Below are positions 26,181-35,487 of a stretch of 64,000 nt of DNA, piece by piece. Where the stretch lies: the NCBI RefSeq assembly GCF_030812215.1, contig NZ_JAUSSG010000011.1, positions 124,001 to 188,000 on the forward strand, given 5' to 3'. Origin of the DNA: Variovorax boronicumulans. Lineage in GTDB: Bacteria; Pseudomonadota; Gammaproteobacteria; Burkholderiales; Burkholderiaceae_C. Below the pieces are notes generated by a model. The model saw nothing but the letters and a program-made list of their open reading frames with translations. It ran no database searches and had not been told where the DNA came from. Position 1 is the stretch's first letter; the number at the start of each line of letters is the position of its first letter. A program made the position numbers and the translations under genes.

Positions 26181-29100
26181 TGCGAATCGTCATTGACCTT
26201 CAAGGCGCCCAGTCGAACGGCAGCAGGCACCGCGGCATCGGCCGCTACTCCCTATCCCTGGCACAGGCGATGGCGCAACATACCAGAGGCCATGAGTTCT
26301 GGCTTGCCTTGAATGGACATTTTCCTGATTCGGTAGAAGACATCAAAGTTGCCTTCGATGGGCTGATCGACCCCGCGTGTGTCAAAGTCTGGCGTCCGGC
26401 AGCACAGTCCGGATCCGCGGCCAGAGCATCAGGCGACGTCCAGGCAGACGAGAAGCTCTACGAAGCCTTCCTGTCGAGTCTTGCTCCCGATGCTATCCAT
26501 GTATCCAGTCTCTTCGAGGGACTGGGCGATGCGAGCATTACCAGCATCGGCCGCTTTGCGCGTACGCCCACAGCTGTCACGCTCTACGATCTCATTCCCC
26601 TGATCAATCCGCAGCCTTACCTTGATAACCCCGTCATTCGAGACTGGTATATGGGAAAGGTCAAGGCAATGGAAAGAGCCAGCCTTTGGCTCGCCATATC
26701 GGAATCATCGAGGCAAGAGGGCCTTTCTCAACTGGGGCTTGACGCCGCGCGCTGCGTCAATGTCTCGACGGCTGCCAGTGATCATTTCAGAAAGGTCGAT
26801 GTGCCTGAGGGGCGCATTCAGGAATTGCGCGCACGCTATCGCCTGCACAAGCCTTTTGTGATGTACACCGGAGGCATCGACCATCGGAAGAACATCGAGG
26901 GTCTTATCAGGGCATTTGCCCTGATCCCTCCGACATTGCGATCGGGACACCAGCTCGCCATCGTCTGCTCGGCGCGCGCCGAGGACCGCGAGGCCCTTCT
27001 TGCGCTCGCCCGAAAGCAAGGGCTGGCCGAAGGGGACGTGGCAGTCACGGGATTCGTGCCTGAACAAGACCTCATCGATCTGTACAACCTGTGCGCACTG
27101 TTCGTTTTTCCATCGTGGCACGAAGGGTTCGGGCTTCCAGCGCTGGAGGCCATGCTATGCGGCGCGCCAGTGATCGGTGCAAACACGTCCAGCCTGCCGG
27201 AAGTCATCGGATGGGACGACGCAATGTTCGACCCGCGCAACGACAGCGCCATCGCCGCGAAAATGTCGCAGGCGCTCGAGGACGACGCATTTCGAAAGGC
27301 CCTCGTCGAGCATGGTACGAAGCAGAGCAAGAAGTTCTCGTGGGACGAATCGGCCCGACGTGCACTGGCGGCCTTCGAGCAGATGCACGAATCAATCGGC
27401 GCCGCCGCCAAGGCGCCTCGCATGGCAATCGGAAAATCCCGTCCTCGCCTGGCTTATGTATCGCCGCTTCCGCCCGAGCGAAGCGGCATCGCGAACTACA
27501 GCGCCGAGCTGCTGCCGGAGCTTGCCAAGTTCTATGACATCGAGCTCATCACAGACTTGAAGGCGATCGACAAGCGCGAATTGCCGGTTTCATTTCCACT
27601 GCGCACCGTCGAATGGTTCCGCACAAACGGATCGGCGTTCGATCGGGTTCTTTATCACTTTGGAAATTCCGAGTTTCACCAACATATGTTCGGTTTGCTG
27701 CAGGAAATACCGGGCGTCGTCGTTCTGCACGACTTCTACCTGAGCGGCGTCCAGGCACATCGCGAGATCGTTGGGAAAGAGCATTTCAACTGGACGCATG
27801 CGCTCTACGAATCCCACGGATACCGCGCAGTAGCAGACCGCGCGCACGCAGCAGACTCGGCGGAGGTCGTCTTCCGGTATCCATGCAATTTCGATGTGCT
27901 TCGGCTTGCTTCGGGCGTTGTCGTTCATTCGCAGTATTCAGCAATGTTGGGCACCGAGTGGTTCGGCCCGACGCTCGCTGACAAGTGGGCACTCATCCCA
28001 CACCTGCGGGTCATCCCTGAATCCATCGAGTCGGCAAGAGCTCGCGCTCGCGCGGACCTGGGACTGGACTCCGAAGAATTCCTAGTCTGCGCATTCGGCC
28101 TTCTGGGGCCCACAAAATTGAACCATCGCCTGCACGAGGCATGGTTGAAATCTTCGCTGGCGCAAGATCCAAAATGCAGGTTGGTCTTCGTTGGGGAGAA
28201 CGAGAAAGGCCCATATGGACAGCGTCTGGAGCGCGCAATAGGCCAGGCTCAAGGGCGATCCGGCGTCAGCATCACGGGTTGGGCGGACTCAGAGACGTTT
28301 CACCGTTATTTGAGCGCAGCAGACGTCGCAGTGCAATTGCGAACCCTGTCCCGCGGTGAGACTTCGGGGACGGTACTGGACGCAATGAGCAGAGGAGTTC
28401 CGACGATCGTGAATGCCAATGGGTCCATGGCATCTTTGCCGACCGATGCCGTCATGATGCTCCCCGATGAATTTACCAACGACGAGCTCATAGCGATGCT
28501 GGAGAAGCTGCGTCATTCGCCCGAGGCTGCAAAGGCACTGGGACAAAGAGGGAAGCATCGGATCGAGACCGCGCACGCGCCCGCTGCTTGCGCACAAGCG
28601 TACTCAGATGCAATTGAATCATTCGCGGCCGATGCCGAGTACAGCCGCATCGGCTTGATCAGTTCAATCGCTTCGGATCTTGAGCTTTCCGAGACCAGCC
28701 TCGTCCAAGCCGCTCGCAGCATCGCACGAGCGCTGCCCTTGCCTGCACCCGCGCGCCAGATCTTTGTAGACGTCTCGGAACTGGTGCAAAAAGACTGGCA
28801 GAGCGGCATTCAGCGCTTGGTGAAATCGATGCTGCGCGCATTGTTCGAGGCACCGCCGGACGGATACCGAATCGAGCCCGTCTACGCCTTGAAGGGCACC
28901 CCGGGGTACAACTACGCAAGAAAATTTGCACTCCGATTTTTGGGATGCGGCTCAGAGAGCTTGCAGGACGCCCCGATCGATGCCAGAGAGGGCGACGTTT
29001 TCGTGGGCCTCGATCTGCAGCCGCATATCGTCCTGGAACAGACGGCCTTTTATCGGGAACTGCAGCAAATCGGCGTGCACGTTGAATTCGTCGTGTATGA

Positions 29101-29902
29101 CCTGCTGCCTGTCCTGTTGAGCCACAGGTTCTTCGACGGCGCCAAGGAACTGCACGAACGCTGGCTCAAAGCAATCTCCGAAAGCAATGGCGTCCTTGCC
29201 ATCTCCAACGCCGTGGCCGACGAGTTCACCGCTTGGGCTTCCGCGAACGTGCCTGAACGAATTGCCGCAGGGCTCAAGGTCGGCGTGTTTCATCTCGGTG
29301 CCGACATCGCTTCTTCGACATCCACAGCCAGCATACCGGCTCATGCCGCCTCGACGTTAGCCCTGATCGCTAAGGCCCCCAGTTTCCTCATGGTCGGCAC
29401 GATCGAACCTCGAAAGGGCCACGAGCAAGCGCTGAGTGCGTTCGAGCAACTCTGGCGGGACGGGACCGATGTCAATCTCGTCATCGTCGGGAAGGCAGGT
29501 TGGATGGTCGAGGCGCTTGTCGAGCGCTTGCGACAGCACCCACAGCGTGGTCGACGCCTCTTTTGGCTCGAAGGCGTCAGCGATGAATACCTCGAACGGC
29601 TCTACGACACATGTGCGTGCCTGCTTCTGGCGTCGGAGGGCGAAGGCTTCGGCTTGCCGTTGATCGAGGCCGCAGCACACAAGCTGCCCATCGTGGCAAG
29701 GAATTTGCCCGTATTCAGGGAAGTCGCTACGGACCATGCGTTCTACTTCGATGGCATGACAAGCGATGCCCTGGCCTCAGCAGTCGAACAGTGGTTGGTC
29801 CTTCTCCGAAAAGAAGAGCACCCGCGCTCGGAGACAATGCCGCATCTGACCTGGCGGCAAAGCGCAGAACAGTTCAAGGCCGCGCTTCTGGGCGCCAGAT
29901 AA
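26180..29902 (+). CDS. Triple-domain GT4 glycosyltransferase (1240 residues)
   Basis: Three GT-B modules lie in one chain. Module 1 (about 1-405) has YTGGIDHRKNIEGLIRAF near 230 and the EX7E site HEGFGLPALEAM near 313. Module 2 (about 418-830) starts LAYVSPLPPERSGIANYSA and has the variant site RGETSGTVLDAM near 723, where the second glutamate is replaced. Module 3 (about 857-1240) has TIEPRKGHEQAL near 1071 and SEGEGFGLPLIEAA near 1152. Multi-GT4 proteins build the repeating unit of ABC-exported mannans and D-rhamnans. With manC, wzm, wzt, gmd and rmd around it, it is the best candidate for the main-chain polymerase. GC is lower than in the flanks. Confidence 0.85.
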   Translation: MRIVIDLQGAQSNGSRHRGIGRYSLSLAQAMAQHTRGHEFWLALNGHFPDSVEDIKVAFDGLIDPACVKVWRPAAQSGSAARASGDVQADEKLYEAFLSSLAPDAIHVSSLFEGLGDASITSIGRFARTPTAVTLYDLIPLINPQPYLDNPVIRDWYMGKVKAMERASLWLAISESSRQEGLSQLGLDAARCVNVSTAASDHFRKVDVPEGRIQELRARYRLHKPFVMYTGGIDHRKNIEGLIRAFALIPPTLRSGHQLAIVCSARAEDREALLALARKQGLAEGDVAVTGFVPEQDLIDLYNLCALFVFPSWHEGFGLPALEAMLCGAPVIGANTSSLPEVIGWDDAMFDPRNDSAIAAKMSQALEDDAFRKALVEHGTKQSKKFSWDESARRALAAFEQMHESIGAAAKAPRMAIGKSRPRLAYVSPLPPERSGIANYSAELLPELAKFYDIELITDLKAIDKRELPVSFPLRTVEWFRTNGSAFDRVLYHFGNSEFHQHMFGLLQEIPGVVVLHDFYLSGVQAHREIVGKEHFNWTHALYESHGYRAVADRAHAADSAEVVFRYPCNFDVLRLASGVVVHSQYSAMLGTEWFGPTLADKWALIPHLRVIPESIESARARARADLGLDSEEFLVCAFGLLGPTKLNHRLHEAWLKSSLAQDPKCRLVFVGENEKGPYGQRLERAIGQAQGRSGVSITGWADSETFHRYLSAADVAVQLRTLSRGETSGTVLDAMSRGVPTIVNANGSMASLPTDAVMMLPDEFTNDELIAMLEKLRHSPEAAKALGQRGKHRIETAHAPAACAQAYSDAIESFAADAEYSRIGLISSIASDLELSETSLVQAARSIARALPLPAPARQIFVDVSELVQKDWQSGIQRLVKSMLRALFEAPPDGYRIEPVYALKGTPGYNYARKFALRFLGCGSESLQDAPIDAREGDVFVGLDLQPHIVLEQTAFYRELQQIGVHVEFVVYDLLPVLLSHRFFDGAKELHERWLKAISESNGVLAISNAVADEFTAWASANVPERIAAGLKVGVFHLGADIASSTSTASIPAHAASTLALIAKAPSFLMVGTIEPRKGHEQALSAFEQLWRDGTDVNLVIVGKAGWMVEALVERLRQHPQRGRRLFWLEGVSDEYLERLYDTCACLLLASEGEGFGLPLIEAAAHKLPIVARNLPVFREVATDHAFYFDGMTSDALASAVEQWLVLLRKEEHPRSETMPHLTWRQSAEQFKAALLGAR

Positions 29903-29999
29903 CACCAACCAAACTCGCGTCACCAGCAAGGCGGCATTTCGAGCTCCCATCGCCGCGGATATCTCACAATCATTCAGTTCAATAGGAAAGAGGATTTCG

Positions 30000-31037
30000 A
30001 TGAAAAAGTGCGCTGTTGTAACAGGCATCACGGGCCAGGACGGTGCCTACCTGGCGGAATTGCTGCTGGAAAAGGGTTACGTGGTCTATGGAACCTATCG
30101 CCGCACCAGCTCCGTCAATTTCTGGCGCATCGAAGAGCTCGGCATCCAAGACAATCCCGACCTGCATCTTGTGGAGTACGACCTGACCGACCTCGGCAGT
30201 TCGATCACGCTGCTCAACGACGCAACACCAGATGAGGTCTACAACCTCGCGGCACAAAGTTTCGTGGGCGTAAGTTTCAACCAGCCCGCTGCCACGGCAC
30301 AGATCACGGGCATCGGCGCCCTGCATTTGCTCGAGGCCATCCGCTTGGTCAATCCAAAGATTCGCTTCTACCAAGCCTCGACCTCCGAGATGTTTGGCAA
30401 AGTCCAGGCTATTCCACAGGTCGAGGACACGCCCTTCTACCCGCGAAGCCCGTACGGCGTGGCCAAGCTCTACGCCCACTGGATGACCATCAATTACCGC
30501 GAAAGCTATGACATCTTCGGCTGCAGCGGGATCCTGTTCAATCACGAGAGCCCTTTGCGCGGACGTGAATTCGTCACCCGCAAGATCACCGACAGCGTTG
30601 CCAAGATCCAGCTCGGCAAGCTCGAGGTGCTGGAACTGGGCAATCTCGACGCCAAGCGCGATTGGGGTTTTGCCAAGGAATACGTTGAAGGCATGTGGCG
30701 CATGCTGCAAGTCGCCGAACCCGACACCTATGTATTAGCGACAAACCGAACAGAAACAGTCCGCGACTTCGTCAAGCTCGCCTTCAAGGGCGCTGGCATT
30801 GCGGTTGACTTCAAGGGTTCGGCCGAATCGGAAATCGCAGTCGACACTGCGACCGGCAAAACCGTGATGCGCGTGAACCCGAAGTTCTATCGTCCAGCCG
30901 AGGTCGAACTGCTGATTGGCGACCCGGCCAAGGCCAAGGCCAAGCTGGGCTGGGCTCCTGCCACAACGCTGGAGCAACTGTGCCAGATGATGGTAGAGGC
31001 CGACCTGCGGCGCAACACTGCGGGATTCTCGTTTTGA
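30000..31037 (+). CDS. gmd: GDP-mannose 4,6-dehydratase
   Basis: A 345-residue extended SDR. N-terminal VVTGITGQDGAYLAELLLEKGY carries the NADP glycine motif; YRRTSS, catalytic ASTSEMFGK and YGVAKLYAHW (YxxxK) and the GDP-site segment NHESPLRGREFVTRKI are complete. It makes GDP-4-keto-6-deoxy-D-mannose. AGGAAAGAGG precedes the ATG. The following reductase gene overlaps the stop, giving a coupled gmd-rmd pair for GDP-D-rhamnose. Confidence 0.95.
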   Translation: MKKCAVVTGITGQDGAYLAELLLEKGYVVYGTYRRTSSVNFWRIEELGIQDNPDLHLVEYDLTDLGSSITLLNDATPDEVYNLAAQSFVGVSFNQPAATAQITGIGALHLLEAIRLVNPKIRFYQASTSEMFGKVQAIPQVEDTPFYPRSPYGVAKLYAHWMTINYRESYDIFGCSGILFNHESPLRGREFVTRKITDSVAKIQLGKLEVLELGNLDAKRDWGFAKEYVEGMWRMLQVAEPDTYVLATNRTETVRDFVKLAFKGAGIAVDFKGSAESEIAVDTATGKTVMRVNPKFYRPAEVELLIGDPAKAKAKLGWAPATTLEQLCQMMVEADLRRNTAGFSF

Positions 31038-31900
31038 AGATCCTGCTGACCGGTGCAGACGGCTTTACCGGCAGGCTGTTTGCCGAGCGCGCTTCCGCGG
31101 CCAGCCATACGGTGGTGCCTTTACAGGCCGACCTGACCAACGCCGCTGCTTTGCAGGAAGAAGCACTGGCAGTTGCGCCCGACGCGGTCGTGCACCTGGC
31201 GGCAATCAGCTTTGTCGGTCATGCAAACGAACACGCGTTCTACGGGGTGAATGTAGTTGGCAGCACGAATCTGCTCAACGCACTGGTGGCATTGCCGGTT
31301 CGCCCGAAGCGAGTGCTATTGGCGAGCAGCGCCAACATCTACGGCAACAGCAAGCATTCCCCCATCGACGAGATGCAGCCGCCGGCCCCGGTCAATCACT
31401 ATGGAACGAGCAAGCTCGCCATGGAGTACATGGCAAGGACCTACACGGACCGATTGAATCTGGTCATTACCCGGCCGTTCAACTACACAGGGCCGGGACA
31501 GGACATCAATTTTTTGATTCCCAAGCTCGCCACGCATTTTGCGGAGCGGGCGCCTTCCATTGCACTCGGAAATTTGAACGTCGAACGCGAATTCAATGAC
31601 ATTCAAATGGTGTGTGATGCCTACTTGGTTCTGCTGACCCATGGCGAACCTGGCGAGATCTACAACATCTGCTCCGGAAATCCATACGCACTTCGCTTCG
31701 TCATCGAGACATTTTCCCGATTGACCGGGCATTCCCCTCTCATCGAAGTGAATCCGGCATTCGTCCGTGCCAATGAAGTTCACCGGTTGTGCGGCAACCC
31801 CGAAAAGCTCAACCGATTGATCCAGGCAAGCGGTGCGACCGTGCACACGCCAACGCTTGATGAAACGCTGGAACGCATGTTGCAGGCACTGAAAAAATAG
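31034..31900 (+). CDS. rmd: GDP-6-deoxy-D-mannose reductase (GDP-D-rhamnose synthesis)
   Basis: A 288-residue extended SDR with KILLTGADGFTGRLFAERA at the N terminus, catalytic serine in LASSANIYGN, and HYGTSKLAMEYMART as the YxxxK site. The likely start is TTG at 31034, overlapping the gmd stop (TTGA), because no ATG or GTG precedes the conserved beta-strand. Rmd reduces the Gmd product to GDP-D-rhamnose, the donor for D-rhamnan O polysaccharides. A GDP-fucose synthase is less likely because the sequence is closer to the Rmd type; no third gene is needed. Confidence 0.87.
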   Translation: MKILLTGADGFTGRLFAERASAASHTVVPLQADLTNAAALQEEALAVAPDAVVHLAAISFVGHANEHAFYGVNVVGSTNLLNALVALPVRPKRVLLASSANIYGNSKHSPIDEMQPPAPVNHYGTSKLAMEYMARTYTDRLNLVITRPFNYTGPGQDINFLIPKLATHFAERAPSIALGNLNVEREFNDIQMVCDAYLVLLTHGEPGEIYNICSGNPYALRFVIETFSRLTGHSPLIEVNPAFVRANEVHRLCGNPEKLNRLIQASGATVHTPTLDETLERMLQALKK

Positions 31901-31927
31901 CCGGAGTCGGGCGACAGTGCCTTGAAA

Positions 31928-31948
31928 CTGTTCGATCTAGGCGAACAG
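31928..31948. terminator. Hairpin at the convergent rmd / rmlC ends
   Basis: CTGTTCG (31928-31934) pairs with CGAACAG (31942-31948) around a 7-base loop that includes the rmlC stop codon. On the minus strand the stem is followed by TTTC, so it may be a weak terminator for rmlC. Confidence 0.35.
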
Positions 31949-32485
31949 ATCGGCATCGCCGAGCGAGGAGCCTGCGACATCTTTCGCAGAAAGCTGCGGC
32001 TCCATGCCGATATCGGGCCAGACGATGCCCAGGGGGCGATCGTTCCAGACAATGCACCGCTCATGCGCAGGCGCGTAGTAGTCGGTGGTCTTGTAGAGAA
32101 ACTCGGCCGTCTCGCTCAGCACCAGGAAGCCATGCGCAAACCCGGCGGGCACCCAGAGTTGCTTGTGGTTGTCTTCGTTCAGCTCGACGCCCACCCACTT
32201 GCCGAAGGTCGGCGACGACTTGCGGATGTCGACGGCCACGTCGAACACCGCGCCGCGCACCACCCGCACGAGCTTTCCCTGCGGCTGCTGGATCTGGTAG
32301 TGCAGCCCACGCAGCACGCCCTTGGCAGAGCGCGAATGGTTGTCCTGGACGAAATCGACGTGCTTGCCGATCGCTTCGTCGAAGGCCTTCTGGTTGAAGC
32401 TCTCGAAGAAGAAGCCCCGAGCATCGCCGAACACCTTCGGCTCGATCACGATCACCTCGGGGATCGCGGTGGGCGTGGCCTTCAT
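31937..32485 (-). CDS. rmlC: dTDP-4-dehydrorhamnose 3,5-epimerase
   Basis: A 182-residue cupin epimerase. Motifs include GDARGFFFESFN, FVQDNHSRSAKGVLRGLHYQ (catalytic histidine H in GLHYQ), KLVRVVRGAVFDVAVDIR, and the catalytic aspartate/tyrosine region FAHGFLVL and YKTTDYYAP. Third enzyme of dTDP-L-rhamnose synthesis. The ATG at 32485 overlaps the rmlA stop by four bases; a longer frame only shadows rmlA. Confidence 0.95.
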   Translation of the reverse strand: MKATPTAIPEVIVIEPKVFGDARGFFFESFNQKAFDEAIGKHVDFVQDNHSRSAKGVLRGLHYQIQQPQGKLVRVVRGAVFDVAVDIRKSSPTFGKWVGVELNEDNHKQLWVPAGFAHGFLVLSETAEFLYKTTDYYAPAHERCIVWNDRPLGIVWPDIGMEPQLSAKDVAGSSLGDADLFA

Positions 32486-33378
32486 GAGCGCACCTCGTCG
32501 TTCAGCAGGTGCTTCAGGTACTTGCCGTAGCCACTCTTCTCGAGCGGTGCGGCAAGCTTTTCGAGCTGCTCGGTCGAGATGAAGCCATTGCGCCACGCAA
32601 TCTCTTCGGGACACGCGATCTTCAGGCCCTGACGATGCTCCAGCGTTGCGATGAACTGCCCGGCTTCCAGCAGGCTGTCGTGCGTGCCTGTATCGAGCCA
32701 CGCATAGCCGCGCTGCATGATCTGCACGTTGAGCTGGTCGCGGTCCAGGTACGCCTGATTCACCGCCGTGATTTCCAGCTCGCCCCGCGCGCTGGGCTTC
32801 ACTGCCTTGGCGATATCGACGACCTGGTTGTCGTAAAAGTAGAGGCCCGTGACCGCATAGCTGCTCTTGGGCTTGAGCGGCTTTTCCTCGATGCTGCTCG
32901 CCCTGCCCTGGGCATCGAAGGCCACCACGCCGTAGCGCTCGGGGTCGTGCACGTGGTAGGCGAACACCGTCGCACCCGAGGTCTTGGCATCCGCATCGGC
33001 GAGCAGGTGGGCGAAGTCGTGACCATAGAAGATGTTGTCGCCCAGCACCAGCGCGCTCGGGTCATTGCCCACGAACTTGTCGCCGATGATGAAAGCCTGC
33101 GCCAGCCCGTCCGGACTCGGCTGCACCGCGTACTGCAGGTTGATGCCCCACTGGCTGCCATCGCCCAGCAGCTGCTGGAAGCGCGGCGTGTCCTGCGGCG
33201 TGCTGATGATCAGGATGTCGCGCATGCCGCCGAGCATCAGCGTGCTGAGCGGGTAATAGATCATCGGCTTGTCGTACACCGGCAGCAGCTGCTTGCTGAG
33301 CGCCAGCGTCGCAGGATGCAGGCGGGTGCCCGAGCCACCGGCGAGGATGATGCCTTTGCGTTGCGTCGTCTTGGTCAT
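32482..33378 (-). CDS. rmlA: Glucose-1-phosphate thymidylyltransferase
   Basis: A 298-residue nucleotidyltransferase. The N-terminal signature KGIILAGGSGTRLHPATLALSKQLLPVYDKPMIYYPL is diagnostic; ALVLGDNIFYG and VTGLYFYDN hold the metal and sugar sites. It makes dTDP-glucose, the first step of the dTDP-L-rhamnose pathway, and is typically feedback-inhibited by the end product. ATG at 33378, after a 32-bp gap from rmlD. Confidence 0.96.
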   Translation of the reverse strand: MTKTTQRKGIILAGGSGTRLHPATLALSKQLLPVYDKPMIYYPLSTLMLGGMRDILIISTPQDTPRFQQLLGDGSQWGINLQYAVQPSPDGLAQAFIIGDKFVGNDPSALVLGDNIFYGHDFAHLLADADAKTSGATVFAYHVHDPERYGVVAFDAQGRASSIEEKPLKPKSSYAVTGLYFYDNQVVDIAKAVKPSARGELEITAVNQAYLDRDQLNVQIMQRGYAWLDTGTHDSLLEAGQFIATLEHRQGLKIACPEEIAWRNGFISTEQLEKLAAPLEKSGYGKYLKHLLNDEVRS

Positions 33379-33410
33379 GGATGTTCGTGTCTTGGCTTGC
33401 TCTGAGGATG

Positions 33411-34301
33411 TCAGAAGGTTTCGCGCAACATGCGGGCGACGCCGGACTGCCACTCGGGCAGCACGAGGCCGAAGGTCGATTGCAGCTTGGAGGTGTCCAG
33501 ACGCGAGTTGTGCGGCCGCTTGGCCGGCGTCGGGAATGCGGTGGTGGGCACGGGCTCGACCGCGTCGGGGCCGGCCTTGAGCTCCACGCCCGCCGCCTTG
33601 GCCTGCTCGATCACGAAGCGCGCATAACCGTGCCACGTGGTCACGCCACCGGCCACCGCGTGATAGAGCCCGGCCTTGGACGGGTCCTGCAGCGTCGCGC
33701 GGATGGCGTGCGCGGTGATGTCGGCCAGCAGCTCCGCACCGGTGGGCGCGCCGAACTGGTCGTCGATGACGGTGAGCTTGTCGCGTTCCTTGGCGATGCG
33801 CAGCATGGTCTTGGCGAAGTTGCCGCCGCGCGCGGCGTAGACCCAGCTGGTGCGAAAGATCAGGTGCTTTGCGCAGCGCCTTGCCACCAGTTGCTCGCCT
33901 TCGAGCTTGGTGCTGCCGTAGACGCTGAGCGGGCCGGTCGCGTCGTCTTCCTTCCAGGGCTTGCTGCCGCTGCCGTCGAAGACGTAGTCGGTCGAGTAAT
34001 GGACCATCAGCGCGCCGATCTGCTGCGCGGCCTCGGCCACCACGCCGGGCGAGGTGGCGTTGAGCTTGCGCGCGAACTCGGGCTCGCTCTCGGCCTTGTC
34101 GACCGCGGTGTGCGCGGCGGCATTGACGATGACGTCGGGCCGCACCTTCAGCACGGTCTCGGCCAGTTGCTCGGGGCGGCTGAAGTCGGCGTTGAAATCG
34201 GTGCTGTCGAAATCCAGCGCGACCAGTTCGCCCAGGGGCGCTAGGCTGCGCTGGAGCTCCCAGCCGACCTGTCCGCCCTTGCCCAGCAGCAGCAGCTTCA
34301 T
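33411..34301 (-). CDS. rmlD: dTDP-4-dehydrorhamnose reductase
   Basis: A 296-residue extended SDR with MKLLLLGKGGQVGWELQRSL, NAAAHTAVDKAE, catalytic YSTDYVFDG and YGSTKLEGE (YxxxK), and the C-terminal substrate segment TPAKRPHNSRLDTSKL. Final step of dTDP-L-rhamnose synthesis. The ATG at 34301 overlaps the rmlB stop (ATGA). Confidence 0.95.
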   Translation of the reverse strand: MKLLLLGKGGQVGWELQRSLAPLGELVALDFDSTDFNADFSRPEQLAETVLKVRPDVIVNAAAHTAVDKAESEPEFARKLNATSPGVVAEAAQQIGALMVHYSTDYVFDGSGSKPWKEDDATGPLSVYGSTKLEGEQLVARRCAKHLIFRTSWVYAARGGNFAKTMLRIAKERDKLTVIDDQFGAPTGAELLADITAHAIRATLQDPSKAGLYHAVAGGVTTWHGYARFVIEQAKAAGVELKAGPDAVEPVPTTAFPTPAKRPHNSRLDTSKLQSTFGLVLPEWQSGVARMLRETF

Positions 34302-35368
34302 GCGGATGCCTTCGCGTCGTATTGCTTTTCGACCCACTCGCGGTACGCACCGCTCTGCACGTTGCGCACCCACTCGCCGTTCGCGAGGTACCACTCGACC
34401 GTCTTGCGGATGCCGCTGTCGAAGGTCTCGGCGGGCTTCCAGCCGAGCTCGCGCTCGAGCTTGCGCGCGTCGATGGCGTAGCGGCGGTCGTGGCCGGGGC
34501 GGTCGGTCACGTAGGTGATCTGTTCCTTGTACGGCTTGCCGTCGGCCTTGGGGCTCAGCTCGTCGAGCAGCGCGCAGACGGTGTTGACGATCTCGATGTT
34601 GGGCTTCTCGTTCCAGCCGCCCACGTTGTAGGTCTCGCCGAGTTTGCCGGCTTCGAGCACACGGCGGATGGCGCTGCAGTGGTCCTTCACGTAGAGCCAG
34701 TCGCGCACCTGCATGCCGTCGCCGTACACGGGCAGCGGCTTGCCGGCCAGCGCGTTGACGATCATGAGAGGGATGAGCTTCTCGGGGAAATGGAACGGCC
34801 CGTAGTTGTTCGAGCAGTTGGTGGTGACCACCGGCAGGCCGTAGGTGTGGTGCCAGGCGCGCACGAGGTGGTCGCTGGCGGCCTTGCTGGCCGAGTAGGG
34901 GCTGTTGGGCTCGTACTTGTTCTCTTCGGTGAAGGCCGGATCGGTCTTGGAGAGCGAGCCGTAGACCTCGTCGGTCGATACGTGCAGGAAACGGAAGGCG
35001 GCCTTCTGGTCGGCCGGCAGCGCATTCCAGAAGCCGCGCACGGATTCGAGCAGGCGGAAGGTGCCGAGCACGTTGGTCTGCACGAAGTCTTCGGGGCCGT
35101 GGATCGAACGGTCGACGTGCGATTCGGCGGCAAAGTTCACGACGGCACGGGGTTTGTGCTCGGCCAGCAGGCGGTCGAGCAGCGCGCTGTCGCCGATGTC
35201 GCCCTGCACGAAGATGTGCTTGGGGTTGTCCTTCAGCGACGCGAGCGTCTCGAGGTTGCCCGCGTAGGTCAGTTTGTCGAGATTCACGACCGGTTCATCG
35301 CTCTGTGCGAGCCAGTCGAGTACGAAATTGGCGCCAATGAAGCCTGCGCCGCCGGTTACCAGGATCAT
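34298..35368 (-). CDS. rmlB: dTDP-glucose 4,6-dehydratase
   Basis: A 356-residue extended SDR: ILVTGGAGFIGANFVLDW at the N terminus, NFAAESHVDRSI, catalytic VSTDEVYGSL with the acidic pair, and YSASKAASDHLVRAW. It converts dTDP-glucose to the 4-keto-6-deoxy intermediate. First gene of the leftward rmlBDAC operon, with start codons coupled by overlaps except before rmlA. A minus-strand GATAAT box (35419-35424) in the gap could be its -10 element; no clear -35 is seen. Confidence 0.96.
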   Translation of the reverse strand: MILVTGGAGFIGANFVLDWLAQSDEPVVNLDKLTYAGNLETLASLKDNPKHIFVQGDIGDSALLDRLLAEHKPRAVVNFAAESHVDRSIHGPEDFVQTNVLGTFRLLESVRGFWNALPADQKAAFRFLHVSTDEVYGSLSKTDPAFTEENKYEPNSPYSASKAASDHLVRAWHHTYGLPVVTTNCSNNYGPFHFPEKLIPLMIVNALAGKPLPVYGDGMQVRDWLYVKDHCSAIRRVLEAGKLGETYNVGGWNEKPNIEIVNTVCALLDELSPKADGKPYKEQITYVTDRPGHDRRYAIDARKLERELGWKPAETFDSGIRKTVEWYLANGEWVRNVQSGAYREWVEKQYDAKASA

Positions 35369-35452
35369 GGAGTCCCCTGTTGTTGTCGAACGATCGCCCT
35401 CTGGCGAATGAACGGACGATTATCCCATCGGCCCAAGGGGCGAAACCCGGGG

Positions 35453-35481
35453 TTGGCGCATCGCCGGTGCCCACCTACAAT
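35453..35481 (+). promoter_or_regulatory. Sigma-70-type promoter of the glycine riboswitch leader
   Basis: TTGGCG (35453-35458), a 17-bp spacer and TACAAT (35476-35481) form a good -35/-10 pair. Transcription would begin near A35488, just at the 5' edge of the first glycine aptamer, giving a leader of about 305 nt before dadA. Confidence 0.65.
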
Positions 35482-35487
35482 CGCCCC

